Counted from the first letter of the stretch, positions 35,794 through 47,437 are shown. The stretch: DNA of 64,000 bases from Petaurus breviceps papuanus (GCA_028583685.1 JAMXIF010001253.1:26227926-26291925), one strand, 5' to 3'. Notes: generated from the sequence alone by a model not told the origin. Made by a program: numbers and translations.

Positions 35794-36246
35794 TTGTGTA
35801 TTTCCCACTACCCCTTAAAAGGAGTCTGAGTAGTGACTGATGACTGAGTAATAACTGGTGACTGAATAGTGACTGATGACTGAAACGTGACTGATTTGCA
35901 ACTTAGTGGGCCCTGTGGGTGGAGAACTTTGACCTTTTGTATTTTATGATTGAATGATTGATTGACTAAATGATTGTGCTTTGTTCAAAACTATGTGACC
36001 ACTTTAGAGAAAACTATGTGGCCATTTTAATGAAAAGTTGTTGAGTTATTATGTCGATGTGAATGCTGTATTTTGATTTTCTTTAATAAACTGTAATATC
36101 GTAAATGCTGTACCTCAATTTTCTATGAATGTTTTGCTCTGATTTGTTATTGAATAAATAGAGAGTTCATCACACTATGCACTCAGAACCGTGAAAGCTG
36201 TTCACAGCAGCCATCCTCTGGAAAGCTGTTTGTGTGTGGCTTTACA
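34995..36246 (+). mobile_element. Solo LTR of an endogenous retrovirus (LTR copy 2), 5' end rearranged
   Basis: The body is colinear with LTR copy 1 (7913-9043, opposite orientation), including the region 'tttcaaattaagcctctgtt', a TATA-like 'gtatataaag' near 35229, polyadenylation-signal-like sites near the 3' end, and the terminus GGCTTTACA at 36246. The first bases of the canonical 5' end are replaced by an inverted copy of internal LTR sequence (see the inverted repeat entry). No internal retroviral region adjoins. It is a fossil; I do not see a target duplication. Confidence 0.7.
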
Positions 36247-36271
36247 AACCTGGAGTTAAGAATTCTATTCC

Positions 36272-38156
36272 TACAAACCCAGGACCTATATGACCACAAC
36301 TACAAAGCATTTTTCACACAAATAAAGTCAGATCTAACTAATTGGAAAAATATCAATTGCTCTTGGCTGGGTCCAGCTAATATAATAAAAATGACAATTT
36401 TACCTAAATTAAAATTATATATTTAGTGCCATACCAATTAATTTACCAAAAAACGACTTTATAGAACTAGAAAAAAATAGTAACTAAATTCATTTGGAAG
36501 AATAAACAGTCCAGAATATCAAGAGAATTAATAAAAAGAAATGCTAGGAAATGTGGACTAGCTATACCAGATTTCAATCTGTATTATAAAGCAGCAGTCA
36601 TCAAAACTACTTGGTACTGGCTGAGGAACAGAGGAGTGGATCAATGGAATAGATTAGACACATGAGATTCAGAAGTCAATGACTATAGTAATCTATTGCT
36701 TGATAAACCCCAAGACCCCAGTTTTGGGGATAAAACTCACTATTTGAAAAAAAAAAACTAATGGGAAAACTGGAATACAGTATGGCAGAAACTGGGCATA
36801 GACCATTATCTAATACCAAATACCAAAATCAAGTCTAAATGGGTACATGATCTAGGTATAAAGGTTGATACTATAAGCAGTCTCAGAAAACAAGGAATAG
36901 TTTACCTGTCAGATTTGTGGAGAGGGAAAGACTTTATGACTAAACAAGAATTAGAGAACATTATAAAATGCAAAATGGATAATTTTGATTACATTAAATT
37001 GAAAAGCTTCTGTACAAAGCCAATGTAACCAAGATTAAAAGGGAGGTGGGAAATTGGTAAAGAATTTTTACAACCTATATCTCTGACAAAGGACTCATTT
37101 CTAAAATATACAGAGAATTGAGTCAAATCTATAAGAATGCAAGTCTTTCCCCAAATGATAAATGGTCAAAGGATATGAACAGGCAATTTCCAGAGAAAGA
37201 AATTAAAGATAGTTATAAGCACATGAAGAAATGCTCTAAATCACTATTGATTAGAGAAATGCAAATCAAAACAACTCTGAGGTAACACATCTCCCCAGTC
37301 AGATTGGCTAAATTGACAAAACAGGAAAATGACATGCTGGAGAGGATGTGGGGAAATTGGAACACTAATGCATTGCTGGTGGAGTTGTGAACTGATCTAA
37401 CCTTTTTGGAGAGCAATCTGGAATTATGCCCAAAGGGCTATAAATACTTTCATATCCTTTGACCCAGCAATACCACTCCTAGGGTTATATTGCAAAGAGA
37501 TCATAGAAGTGGGAGGAAGACCCATATGTACAAAAATGTTTATAGCAGCTCTTTTTGTGGTGGTAAAGAATTGGAAATTAAGGGGGTGCCCATCAATTGG
37601 GGAATGGCTGATCAAGTTTTGGTATATGCATGTTATGGAATACTATTGTGCTATAAGAATCCAGGAGCAGATGGACTTCATATTTACCTGGAGAGGTTTA
37701 TATGAACTGATGCTGAGTGAGAAGAGTAGAACCAGCAGAAATTTGTACACAATTATAGACACAACGTATGTGTGATGACCAAATTTGATAGAGTGGACTC
37801 TTCTAAGCAATGCAGTGATATAAGTCAATCCCAAAAGACTCATGATGGAGGAAATGTGTACATCCAGAGAAAGAACTAGAAAGAGTTGAGTTTATATCCA
37901 GATGGAAGCAAAATACCTGATCTTTTTCCTTTTATTGTTTGGTTTTATGTCCTCTTTACCATTTTTCATTCCATCTGATACAATCTGTCTTTATAACCTG
38001 ACTAATGTCTAATGTGAAAGTATTTGCAGATCCTATACTTGACTGAATGCCAGTACGGAGGGGAAGGGAAGGAGGGGGACAAAATGTGAAACTCAAGGAA
38101 TTGTGGAATTGAATCTTGTAAACTAAAATAAACAAACAAATTAATTTTTAAAAAAG
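36272..38156 (+). mobile_element. L1 LINE 3' fragment, 5'-truncated
   Basis: Begins inside ORF2 at 'tacaaacccaggacctatat' and runs through the ORF2 C-terminal region ('gcagaaactgggcatagacc', 'aaatgataaatggtcaaagg', 'gagttgtgaactgatctaac', 'ggaatactattgtgctataa'). It continues through the 3' untranslated region ('gtggaattgaatcttgtaaa') to an A-rich end. TCTATTCC at 36264-36271 and 38157-38164 is a probable target duplication. The frame is broken in several places, but it is less diverged than the copy at 29860. Confidence 0.88.
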
Positions 38157-38440
38157 TCTATTCCTTTTCCAAATGTGTTCTCTAAGTGTGTGTTTCACTA
38201 TCACTTCACTCTAAGTTTAAGCCCACATATTCAACGTTTACTTTGTGGATTATTCACCCAAATTTTTTAGGTAAAGCTTTGTACCAAACATGTAACATAA
38301 CCACATAGCTGCATCTATTTGTTATCTACAAACAAAACATTTTAATTTTGGTAAATAAATAGAAAGAGATAAGAAATAATGGAGTATATGACACTGTAGA
38401 TCTAATTCCATATATATTTTAAAGTTATATCAAAAACGTC

Positions 38441-38611
38441 AGGGGCAGCGAGGTGGTGCAGTGAATAGAGCACCAGCTCTGGAGTCAGGAGGACCTAAGT
38501 TCAAATCTGGCCTCAGACACTTGACACACTTGCTAGCTGTGTGACCCTTAGGCAAGTCAGCTCCAACTGACCTGCCTTCTCCCCTCCAAAAAGAAACTTT
38601 AAAAAAAAAAG
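38441..38611 (+). repeat. tRNA-derived marsupial SINE
   Basis: 'ggggcagcgaggtggtgcag', 'gagcaccagctctggagtca', 'aagttcaaatctggcctcag', 'tagctgtgtgacccttaggc' and a C/T-rich then A-rich end. The 5' flank 'aaagttatatca' and the 3' flank 'aaagttagataa' may be a degraded target duplication. Confidence 0.85.
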
Positions 38612-38804
38612 TTAGATAACACAATATTGCAAAAAAAAAAAAGCTAAGAGTGATACAGAGTGTTTTCTTGTTAAAGCAATCAACAAATGAGTTTTATTTA
38701 CCACTGTAATCAGTTTCCCTGAACATTTTTCATTTAGGCTAAAGAGTAGTAAAAGGATTTCATTCATCATAATCTCTAAATCTCTCTGTTTAGAGATGTT
38801 ACAC

Positions 38805-38975
38805 CAGGGATGGGGAATTTGTGGCCTTCTAAGCCCTTGAGTTGATTGAGTCCAAGTTTTACAAAACAAATCCTTATATTAAGGAATTTGTTCTGTAAAA
38901 TTTGGATACAAAGGGCCACACTTGAGGATCTAGAGGGCCATATGTGGCCTCGAAGCCACAGGTTCCACGCTCCTG
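38805..38975. mobile_element. Palindromic hAT-like MITE
   Basis: The left end 'cagggatggggaatttgtgg' and the reverse complement of the right end 'caggagcgtggaacctgtgg' are inverted repeats. The interior is also nearly self-complementary ('acaaaacaaatccttatatt' against 'aaggaatttgttctgtaaaa'). This is the layout of a short non-autonomous hAT element. The flanks do not show a convincing 8-bp duplication, so the superfamily call rests on the termini alone. Confidence 0.6.
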
Positions 38976-39589
38976 CACTAGATCTATGCATGGTGTCTCT
39001 CAGACGCAGAAAGTAAAGATCAAGCCTTGATCATATGCATGGCAGAAGTGAAAACAAATAAATGAGAGAGATAAAAAATCAGATAAGATGAACTTTGGAA
39101 GTGAGAGCAAGTACCATACAGATCCCAAAGCATCCATGCCTGCACATCCCTAAGACTCTCACCCCAATCTTCCCTTAAGTTCATCCCAAGGGCTCCACCC
39201 AAAATGCTAAAGTTTTCCTGAAGGCTTTTTTTCCACTTTCTTTCAGAATCTTGTGAGGACTAATGGAGCACTTTGTCTGTCCATGCTCGCTTTTGTCATA
39301 TGACTGACCAACCGACCTTCTCTTTCTGTCATGAGATTTTTTTTAATATTATATGATTCTCTTACCCCTGCTCTTCTTCATCATTCCTCATTGTTTTGTT
39401 TTGTTTTTAATCACAGCCTGCTTACATCCAACATGTGCCTTTCCAATCCAGCTCCCTTTCTCACTTCTTTTACACTCTGGGCCCAGCTGATTTCCCATTA
39501 CAATTATGGGTACACATTTTCATGGACAAGCTCTAGAGAATGTTCATTTAAATGCAAGCTGAAATCTAAGCAATACAAATGAAGACAAT
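38976..39589. other. No recognisable feature
   Basis: No repeat or gene recognised. The small open frames at 39020-39202 (-) and 39331-39582 (+) have no motif. Confidence 0.45.
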
Positions 39590-39900
39590 GGCATAATTTT
39601 CAATAAAGTCAAAGATCTCTGTTACAGGGGCAAAAACTACTGGACAAAACTGAAATCAGTCTGTCAGAAATTAGGATATAAAGGTAACAAAATAAGAAAA
39701 TCAGAAGAGAACAAAGTAATTACCATTCAGCTCTATGGCTAGGGTAAAAGTTCAAGAAAAGATAAGGGATAAAAAGGGAAAAGAGAAAGGAAGAAAATAA
39801 TATAGATAATTTTGATTATATATATTTTAAAGTTTTTGCACAAACAAAACAATGAAGTTAACATTAGGAAATCAATGAGGGCAACTTTGTGGGTGAGGAA
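39590..39900 (+). mobile_element. Degraded L1 ORF2 fragment
   Basis: 'gcaaaaactactggacaaaa', 'gtctgtcagaaattaggata' and 'agataattttgattatatat' followed by 'agtttttgcacaaacaaaac' keep the order of the L1 ORF2 C-terminal region seen at 36.75-37.02 kb, with internal deletions. Confidence 0.6.
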
Positions 39901-40838
39901 GCATACTATTATTTAAGGGAATGGTTAGTATTATTTTCTAGTTAAACTTTATAGTGAGTGAGAAAGAATAGATGAAATGAGCCCAAAAGGTAGATAAACC
40001 AAATTATTTTCACACTTTACTGGCTCGCTCTCAGCCTCATGACCAGGCAATTTAGTCTTACCTAGCCTTCTGGTTTTCAGATTTTCAACAGAATAAGTAA
40101 GACCAGTTGCTAGTGTGATTGGGCAGTGGGAGGAGGATGCTGGCTATTTATCTAGCTAAGAAGCAAAATCAAGAGTTCAAGACAGGAAAAAAAATCAAGA
40201 GTACAGTCAGAACTTAATAACATTTGTTCATCCTATAATATCTTCAATTTATTCTGTTTCCTAAGAAAGCAAACTGAGACTTGGAACTAAAGCAAATAAT
40301 GCCAAGAGGGAAATTTACCTGAGGGTAAGATAAAAGCTACTGAGAGCATCAGAATTCCTCTAAGGAAGGAGCAGGGAGGGAGGCAGAGCCCAAGGAAAGG
40401 GGACATCTATATTAGACCTGGTCCAATACAGAATGGTGAGAACAGATCCCTCGGACTGGGTGCAAATCTGAGATTAGGGGATGGAGAGACATTAAAAGAC
40501 CCAAAGTAGGGGGAACTAAGACCCAGTCTAGAGGTAGAAAGAATCCAGGATAGCCTCCACCCCTCAGGGCCAACCTTAGCACTGGTGTTCCTATATTTAC
40601 AGTAACAGGGAGAGCAGAAGAGGACAGTTCATGTGTTAACTGACCTTTAGTTATCCCTCATGAGGAGGCAAAACGTCTCACCTCCCAGGGTTGACTGAGC
40701 TTGTGTACAGAACATATCCACTAAAGGAGCACTAAATTCCCCTCTCCTCTTCCATTTGGCTGATTCTTCTAAGTCATGACAAGGACCCAATTCTGAAAAA
40801 AAAAAAAAAAGATCTGGTGACCCTGACTGAATAGCTTT
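39901..40838. other. No recognisable feature
   Basis: Nothing recognised apart from an A-run near 40797-40810. Confidence 0.45.
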
Positions 40839-40853
40839 AAAAAAGTGTTTTTG

Positions 40854-41154
40854 GTGGCAGCCAGGTAGCACAGTGAGGAAGATCACCGGCCCCAGAGTCG
40901 GGATGACCTGGGATCGAATCCGGGCTCAGACACTTAGCACCCACCCAGAAACACCTGGCCATGTAACCTTGAGCAAGTTACTTAACCCCAATTGCTTAGG
41001 GGTGGCCAGGTGGTGCAGTGAATAAGAGCACCAGCCCCAGAGTCGGGATGACCTGGCATTGAAACCAGGCTCTGATCCTTAGCACCACACCCAGAAATAA
41101 CTGGCCACGTAACCTTGAGCAAGTTACTTAACCCCAATTGCTTTTAAAAAAATA
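40854..41154 (+). repeat. Dimeric SINE (two second-subfamily monomers) in one target duplication
   Basis: Monomer 1 (about 40854-40999) and monomer 2 (about 41000-41154) are both of the 'cacccagaaataactggcc' subfamily and in the same orientation. Monomer 1 ends 'cttaaccccaattgctta' with no A-tail and is followed directly by the head of monomer 2. The 15-bp AAAAAAGTGTTTTTG at 40839-40853 is repeated at 41155-41169 and encloses both. They therefore most likely inserted together. Confidence 0.9.
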
Positions 41155-41265
41155 AAAAAAGTGTTTTTGTTGACCTTAACCCTCTATGAAAAACCCACCA
41201 AATTCTGAGCTTTAGAAATCTTCATACTGATACAACCTTCTTAATCACAAACCACCTTCTTTAAA

Positions 41266-41345
41266 ACAGTGTTTCTTAAACTTTTTCCACTTGAGACCCC
41301 TTCAGCCCTTCTTAAACTGTGAGTTGTAACCCACAGGCTAAACTG
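41266..41345. mobile_element. hAT-like MITE remnant
   Basis: 'cagtgtttcttaaacttttt' with 'ccacttgagacccctt', then 'cttcttaaactgtgagttgt' and 'aacccacaggc', recalls a short mammalian hAT element with an internal deletion. Boundaries uncertain. Confidence 0.45.
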
Positions 41346-41524
41346 CCTTTCTTAGCCAGCAGTGATGTAAATACCACCTGTGCCTTTCAGGTCTTTTGTT
41401 TGTCACTCGATATTTTGTAAAGTTTAACAGTCTATCTAGAGTCTTTTGGGCAGTATCATTAAGACCCATGAGAAGCAATAGAAGTTGATACTAGTCATTT
41501 GGGAATCTTTCCCCCTCAAGCTCT

Positions 41525-41757
41525 TCTATCTCCCTTTTCCATTCCTCCTTAATCTTAGTACACTCCCTCTGTTGATTATCTCCAATTTGTCTTGTATATG
41601 TTTTGTTTGTAAGTGGTTATTCTGTTTGTTGACTTCCCATTGAAATATAAGCTCCTAAAAGGGTGGAGGTGTTTTTTGGGTTCCTTTGTAGCCCCAGAAT
41701 TTAGCACAGAGCTGGCAAATAAAGGATGCTTAATAAATGCTTATTGACTGACTTATT
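41525..41757 (+). repeat. L2 LINE 3' end
   Basis: 'ccctctgttgattatctcca', 'aatataagctcctaaaaggg', 'ttgtagccccagaatttagc' and 'gcttaataaatgcttattga' are the L2 3' terminus in its normal order. Confidence 0.75.
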
Positions 41758-41779
41758 TCTGTTAGCTTGTTTCAAACTA

Positions 41780-42106
41780 ACTCCACTTCATGTATATTAT
41801 GTTCCAGTCAACTAGAATACTTGGCACTCCTCAAATTAACCTTTTGAACCATTTTCCACCATCACACAAAGGTGCGATGCCTTATGCCTGGACTTATTTC
41901 TGCATCCTATCTCTAATCCAGTTAGCACCCATAACAATTCTTCCCAATATACCATTTACACCAGAGTTTGCCACCCACTCTTACAGTATGTTGTACCACT
42001 CTTTTTCTTGTATTATTTCCTAATTTTCTTGACTTTCCTGCAAATTCCTTCAGTAAAGAGACTGCCTTAAAGAGAATGGACACTCAATAAATATTTGTTG
42101 AATTTG
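41780..42106 (+). repeat. L2 LINE 3' end, second copy
   Basis: 'cttggcactcctcaaattaa', 'atgccttatgcctggactta' and the terminus 'cactcaataaatatttgttg' identify another L2 3' region immediately downstream of the first, same orientation. Confidence 0.6.
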
Positions 42107-42834
42107 GGGCTGCATTTATTTCTATAAACAATGGAACTCTTCTAACTATACATGTATGGAAGACTAAATGTATGTGCCTCAGCATGAATCCATTAAAAGT
42201 CATAATCCCTTTTATGTTCTATGGGGCTGGTGGCTAATGATAGAGCAAGAGCGTTGTATGGCAAAAATATCCTTTTGGTGCCAAAGGTATACAAAATGGT
42301 AGGTATAAGATGCATGCTTGTTAGTACTCTACCCTAACTTATATGTGCCTTTATTTACAGAAGACATTGAATGATAGAGAGATTAACAAGGGAAATTACT
42401 AAGGCTCCAGTTTAGTTCCAGTAGGGACTGTGATTTTAAATTTATCCCCCTCCCTCAGTGAAAGTCTTCAATTAAATTAGGGAAAATCAGTAGTCTCCTT
42501 CTTGGGATGAATGGAAAGAGAATGGAGACATTAATTAACAAACTACCCCCAACTAATATATCAAAATGAACTGCTAAACAGACTTTCAGAACACCCATAT
42601 AACTGCCAGTTTTCACTTCTTTCAATAGGATGAGCAAATCTTGTTTTTTTTTAATTAGACCAGATCATTTTTATAGCAAATTAAAAAGTTCTTTTAAAAA
42701 TATCACTCACTTCAAAATGTTCTAAGACACTCTATATCAAACCTGTTATTTGCTTTTCTTGAGAACCATGTCATCAGAGCACTATTAAAATAACATATGT
42801 GTGCAGAAGAACATTTCACAGAAGCATTTGTTCA
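42107..42834. other. No recognisable feature
   Basis: No repeat or gene recognised. Confidence 0.45.
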
Positions 42835-42915
42835 CTTAACAAACATATATATAAGTGCCTTTTAGGAGCAAAGCATTGTGGTCAGCACTAGCTACACAAA
42901 TATAGAAATCTAAGC
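42835..42915 (-). repeat. L2 3' end, reverse orientation
   Basis: 'aacaaacatatatataagtg' followed by 'agcattgtggtcagcactag' is a decayed reverse-complement L2 terminus. Confidence 0.5.
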
Positions 42916-43221
42916 AGTCTGACCCCTTATATTATCTTGCACCAAACTGAGCTACACTACAATACAGCTGATTTTCTGGGCTTACTTAAATTCATAGTTG
43001 TAAGCTGTAAATGTTATTATTTTTTTAATGTAGTAATGGAAGGTAATTGTTCAGGATACTCGAATCAGTTGATTTCTCTCCAATCCAATTGCTAAAATTA
43101 GAGAAGGTAAAAAGGTAGCTAAAATGTACAAGTTAAGGTCCTAAACAAAGTAAAAAGAAGTCACTATAAATTCTTAGCCTTTTAAGAAGTATGAATGTGT
43201 CCCTTCAAAATACTTGATAAT

Positions 43222-43308
43222 ACATGTTGCAAGTAGCATAGTAAGGCTTTGAACCTAGATTCCCTGATTCTAAATAAAATGCTCCTTCCATTACACCATG
43301 ACACTTTT
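43222..43308 (-). repeat. MIR fragment, reverse orientation
   Basis: 'aggctttgaacctagattcc' and 'ccttccattacaccatgaca' match the reversed B-box and head of a MIR. Confidence 0.5.
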
Positions 43309-44404
43309 CAGTTTCTCCCTTTTGCTTCCCCCAAGGATTTTGTGTGCTCTATGAAACATGGAAACAAATTATTGTACTAAAATGAAAGCAATGAAGTTTG
43401 ACAAATTGGTAACCTTAGGGGAGGCAAATGTCCATATAGTTCAGCCATGCTCCCTCAATAGCCTTCACTCAATAATTTCACATTACTAAGTAGCATTCAC
43501 AGTAAAATGACCTTGCTCAAATGAATCATTACCTTAGGTAAGAAGCATTACACTTTTGAAAGTAAAATATATTCCCATAGAGGAAAATATTTGTAATTTG
43601 GCAAGCTATGCCCAGTAGCTACTTGGTATGGAATTGAAGAAGAAAGGATCTAAAAATATTTTGGATTTAAAAATATCTTTGCCTGAAAATAAAAAAGGAA
43701 AAGGAAAAAGAGAATGGAATATCTCCCTAGGGATATGGCATGCAATAAAATTTCAGCCTATTAGGGAGGGAGACTGCAAAATTTCAAAGATTACAAAAGG
43801 CTCCTTGATTAATGGTATTTAGGAAGCTTCTTTAAGACCAACTCACATTTTTGGGGGGGTTCTGTTCTGGGAACATTCAATTTGCAATCAGGTTGGAAGT
43901 ATCCTCTCTACCACTTTCCTATGGTGATGCTTCAAATGTTACTTTTTCAGTGCTATGGATGCATTTCAAAAATTCTCAAGGAAATGGAAAAATAAGTACT
44001 TACTAAAGTTAGTAAATAATTGACTCTCTTACGTCAAGAAAAAAATGTCATTTGCAAGAAAACTGAAATAAAATTAATCTACTTTTAGAATTCATTAACA
44101 AAAATCCAATTGACTTTTGACAGAAAAAATAAGAATTTTATCCAGAAGAAAATTAGGGAAATTGTAGTATTTTACATTATCATTTCAATCATAAAATTTA
44201 GTTTTCATGGACACTTTCATTTTGCTTTATATCTAATTTGCAAACATTAAAAAAAAAAACTTTTTTCCTTACTAATTCAAGAGAAAAATAGTTGCTTCTT
44301 CAGGCTGTACTGAGATGAATGATTTAGAATTTACCTCCAAGCCAACATTCCATTCAGATTATAATAAGGGAAATTTTAAGAACAAGGTCTCAATGCAAAA
44401 TGTT
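43309..44404. other. No recognisable feature
   Basis: AT-rich; one open frame (43628-43822) is a lysine-rich stretch with no homology I recognise. Confidence 0.45.
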
Positions 44405-45106
44405 TCTTCAAGGGAGTAGAAGCAGCACCTCCCCTGGACTCCAGCTTCCACCTTCCCCAATCCATGTAAAAGGGGACTCTGAACAAACTTTGCAGCAGCA
44501 GAACCCAAAAATGACACACAGAAGCTAACCTACTGCGAAGGACAGCATGGCAGGCCATCAGGAATCTGCCAGCACAGTGCTCTGGTAACCAAGCCCAGCT
44601 CCACACAGAGGGTTTAGTCCCAGGGCGGGCCTGACCGACCGCCAGCCTGAGGGACCCCAGATCAGCAGCAGCTGTGGCTGTTTCCAGATTTATCAACACA
44701 TAGGTGCAAAGGACAAAGTGAGAGATCAGTGCAGTGTGGATTTTGGGACCCAGTAAGTGGGAGTGCCTGGCTTTTGCCCCAGGGAGAGAAGCTGCTGAGA
44801 TGCTGGCAGAGTCAGCCAGCACTATGTGGCAGCTTCAATTCCTGGCCTGCAGAGTGTAGGGGGACCAAGCACCAGTCTGAGGGATAATTTCTTTTGCTTT
44901 AACCTGCTTGGATCTGGATTGAAGACTAGGGTGGAGGTCCTGGGGTGTGTGTCCAGCTTGCCAGAGCTTGTGAAGACCTCAGAGAGGGTAACTATCTAAT
45001 ACCTCCAAGCTGAGAAAACCCCAGTGTTTGGGACGAAAGCTCCCCTGTCTGATGGCAGAGTCCTACTGTGGCAAAAAGTCCAGAGGTCAAGTGACTGAGG
45101 GGCAAC

Positions 45107-46168
45107 ATGACAAGGCAAAGGAAACAAAGCAGACAGAAGATTCCAACATTAGACTCCTATTTTGGGGACAAAAAGGAGCAAAACATGGAACAGGAGGAAG
45201 ACAGTAAAGTCAGAACTACTGCACCAAAAGCTCCTAAGGAAAATACGAGCTGGTTACAGGCCATAGAGGACCTTAAGAAGCAGATAAGAGAAGTGGAAGA
45301 AAAATTGGGAAGAGAAATGATAATGATGCAAGAAAATTATGAAATGAGAGTCAACGGCCTGACTGAGGAAAACCACAGATTAAATAACAGACTAACTCAA
45401 ATGGCAAAAGAGGCTCAAAAAGGCAATGAGCAGAAGAATGCCTTAAAAAACCAAAATTGCCAGATGGAAAACGAATCTCAAAAGCTCAATGAGGAGAATC
45501 ATTGCTTCAGAATTAGATTGGACCAAATGGAAGCTAATGACTTTATGAGAAATCAAGATGCTATTAAACAGATCCAAACAAATGGTAGAATAGAAGGCAA
45601 TGTGAAATTTCTCATGGGAAAAACCAATGACCTGGAATATAGATCCAGGAGAGAGAATTTAGAAATTATTGGACTACCTGAAAGCCATAATCAAAGTAAG
45701 AACCTAGACATCATCCTCCAGGAAGTTCTCAAAGAAAACTGCCCTTATGTTTTAGAACCGCAGGGAAAAATAGAGGTTGAAAGAATCCACCGATTACCTC
45801 CTGAAAAATATCCCCAAAAGAAAACTCCTAGGAATATTATAGACAGGTTCTGGAATTCGCAGATTAAGGAGAGAATATTACAAGCAGCCAGGAAGAAACA
45901 ATTTGAATATTGTGGAAACACAATCAGGATAACCCAGGATCTGGCAGCTTCTACACTGAGGGATCAAAGGGCTTGGGATATGATACTCCAGAGGTCAAAG
46001 GAGCTGGGATTAAAACCAAGAGTCACCTACCCAGCAAAACTGAGTATCATGTTTCAGGGGAAAATATGGTCATTCCAAGGAATAGAGGATTTTCAAGCAT
46101 TCTTGCTGAAAAAAAAAGAGTTGAATAGAAAATTTGACATTCAGATACAAGAAGCAAGAGAAGCATGA
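45107..46168 (+). CDS. L1-type ORF1 protein of a HAL1 element (353 aa)
   Basis: An uninterrupted 353-codon frame. Residues about 1-45 are a basic, polar N-terminus and about 46-160 form a heptad-like coiled coil rich in Glu, Lys, Gln and Asn. An RRM-like domain follows, with RRENLEIIGLPE at 181-192 and TPRNIIDRFW at 240-249. The C-terminal domain has STLRDQRAWDMILQRSKELG near 282-301 and LKPRVTYPAKLSIMFQG at 302-318. This is the trimeric nucleic-acid-binding chaperone layout of L1 ORF1p, which packages element RNA in the cytoplasm. The start is the first Met of the frame, directly after the 5'UTR, and the N-terminus resembles those of the other HAL1 copies. No ORF2 follows, so movement would need L1 enzymes in trans. 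Whether it is expressed cannot be told from sequence. Confidence 0.88.
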   Translation: MTRQRKQSRQKIPTLDSYFGDKKEQNMEQEEDSKVRTTAPKAPKENTSWLQAIEDLKKQIREVEEKLGREMIMMQENYEMRVNGLTEENHRLNNRLTQMAKEAQKGNEQKNALKNQNCQMENESQKLNEENHCFRIRLDQMEANDFMRNQDAIKQIQTNGRIEGNVKFLMGKTNDLEYRSRRENLEIIGLPESHNQSKNLDIILQEVLKENCPYVLEPQGKIEVERIHRLPPEKYPQKKTPRNIIDRFWNSQIKERILQAARKKQFEYCGNTIRITQDLAASTLRDQRAWDMILQRSKELGLKPRVTYPAKLSIMFQGKIWSFQGIEDFQAFLLKKKELNRKFDIQIQEAREA

Positions 46169-46274
46169 GAAGGTAAAGAGGGGAAAAAAATCATAAGGAA
46201 CTTATCAAAGTTGAACTATTAACATTCCTACATGGAAGAACAATAATTGTAACTGATGAAACTTTTCTCAGTAG

Positions 46275-46278
<4 letters not shown>

Positions 46279-46335
<57 letters not shown>
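46279..46335. repeat. (TA)n microsatellite after HAL1 ORF1
   Basis: A long, almost perfect AT run directly downstream of ORF1. The other HAL1 copies have TATG/TA tracts at the same place (57,885-57,945; 59,560-59,650), so the tract is inherited from the element. Confidence 0.95.
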
Positions 46336-46372
46336 ATGTGTATGTGTATATGTCTATATATGAGGGTATATG

Positions 46373-46671
46373 GCTTATTTGTCATTGTATGTTAACATTA
46401 CCATTTAGGTATCACAAGAGGCTCAGACCTCCTTCACTCTCAAGGACCCATGTAGGTCACTATTCTTTTAAAAAGAAGAGGGAGTTAGCCCTGCTACTAT
46501 CCCTGTCAAAACTGCTTCCCTGATTTCATAAACATTCCTAGCACCTCAATGAAAATGTGATCAGTGATATCCTTATCATATGACTACTAAAGGCTACTCT
46601 CTGTCCTCTGACCAAATAAACTATGTCCCCCACAAGCTGGCATTTCTATTGTCCTATGCCCAGCAAATTGT
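46373..46671 (+). repeat. 299-bp dispersed repeat, copy 1 (inserted in HAL1)
   Basis: It aligns without gaps to 51516-51814 with about 15 mismatches by eye (about 95% identity). It is absent at the equivalent place of the HAL1 at 55986-58850, where 'ggaaggtatatgggcatatg' is uninterrupted, so it is an insertion. It contains AATAAA about 60 bp before its right end. The flanks show TATATG on both sides (46367-46372 and 46673-46678), but the site is TA-rich, so this is not decisive. The family is not one I recognise; a small solo LTR or other non-autonomous element is possible. Confidence 0.75.
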
Positions 46672-47285
46672 ATATATGTGAATGTGTGTATATAGGTTTA
46701 TAGGTATACATAGATAGAGGGCACATGACCAATTTAACAGGAAGGGATGGTAATTAAAAGGTGAAATTAAGAGGTGAGAGAGGAATATAATGAGAGGAGA
46801 TGGGAAGAGACAGAATGGGGTAAATTATCTCATATAGAAGAGGCAAGGGAAGATTGTTACAATGGAGAAGAAGAATAGGAAGGCAAAAGGGAATGGGTCA
46901 ACCTTATTCCCATTGAATTTCCCTTGAGAAGGGAATGAAATACACACAAATAGGATATGTCACCCTCCAGGAGAGTAGGGGGGAAAGGGGATGATAGGGG
47001 GGCTGATGGAAGGGAGGGCAGGTTGGGGGAGAGGGAAGTTGGGAGCACCCACTTTTGAAAAGGTACGGTATCAAAGTAGAGAATAAAACAAGTGGGAGGT
47101 GGGATAGGAGGGAGGGAAATATAGTCAGTCTTTTACAATATATCTACTATGTTATTGTTTTGCATTAGCCACACATGTACAACCTACACTGAACCGCTTA
47201 TCTTCCCAGTAAGGGTGGGAGACAAGGGAGGAAGGGAATGAATCTGGAATTCAAAGTTTTAAAATCAAATACTCAAATAAATAAT

Positions 47286-47287
<2 letters not shown>

Positions 47288-47325
<38 letters not shown>

Positions 47326-47425
47326 NNNNNNNNNNNNNNNNNNNNNNNNNNNNNNNNNNNNNNNNNNNNNNNNNNNNNNNNNNNNNNNNNNNNNNNNNNN
47401 NNNNNNNNNNNNNNNNNNNNNNNNN
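47288..47425. other. (GT)n microsatellite and 100-N assembly gap
   Basis: A perfect GT run (about 47288-47325) ends in exactly 100 N (47326-47425), a conventional placeholder for a gap of unknown size. TA/CA sequence follows, then the transposon. The open frames drawn across the gap are not real. Confidence 0.97.
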
Positions 47426-47437
47426 TATATATACACA

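Noticed and set aside
44376-44822. A 148-codon antisense open frame in the HAL1 5' region, with a similar 136-codon frame at 55976-56386 (minus), suggesting an ORF0-like antisense gene.
   Set aside because: The first third aligns in the same frame (SHFVLC.. / SHFVLG..), but the rest is in different frames between copies, and the third copy at 25.7-26.3 kb is broken up. GC-rich 5' sequence explains the length.
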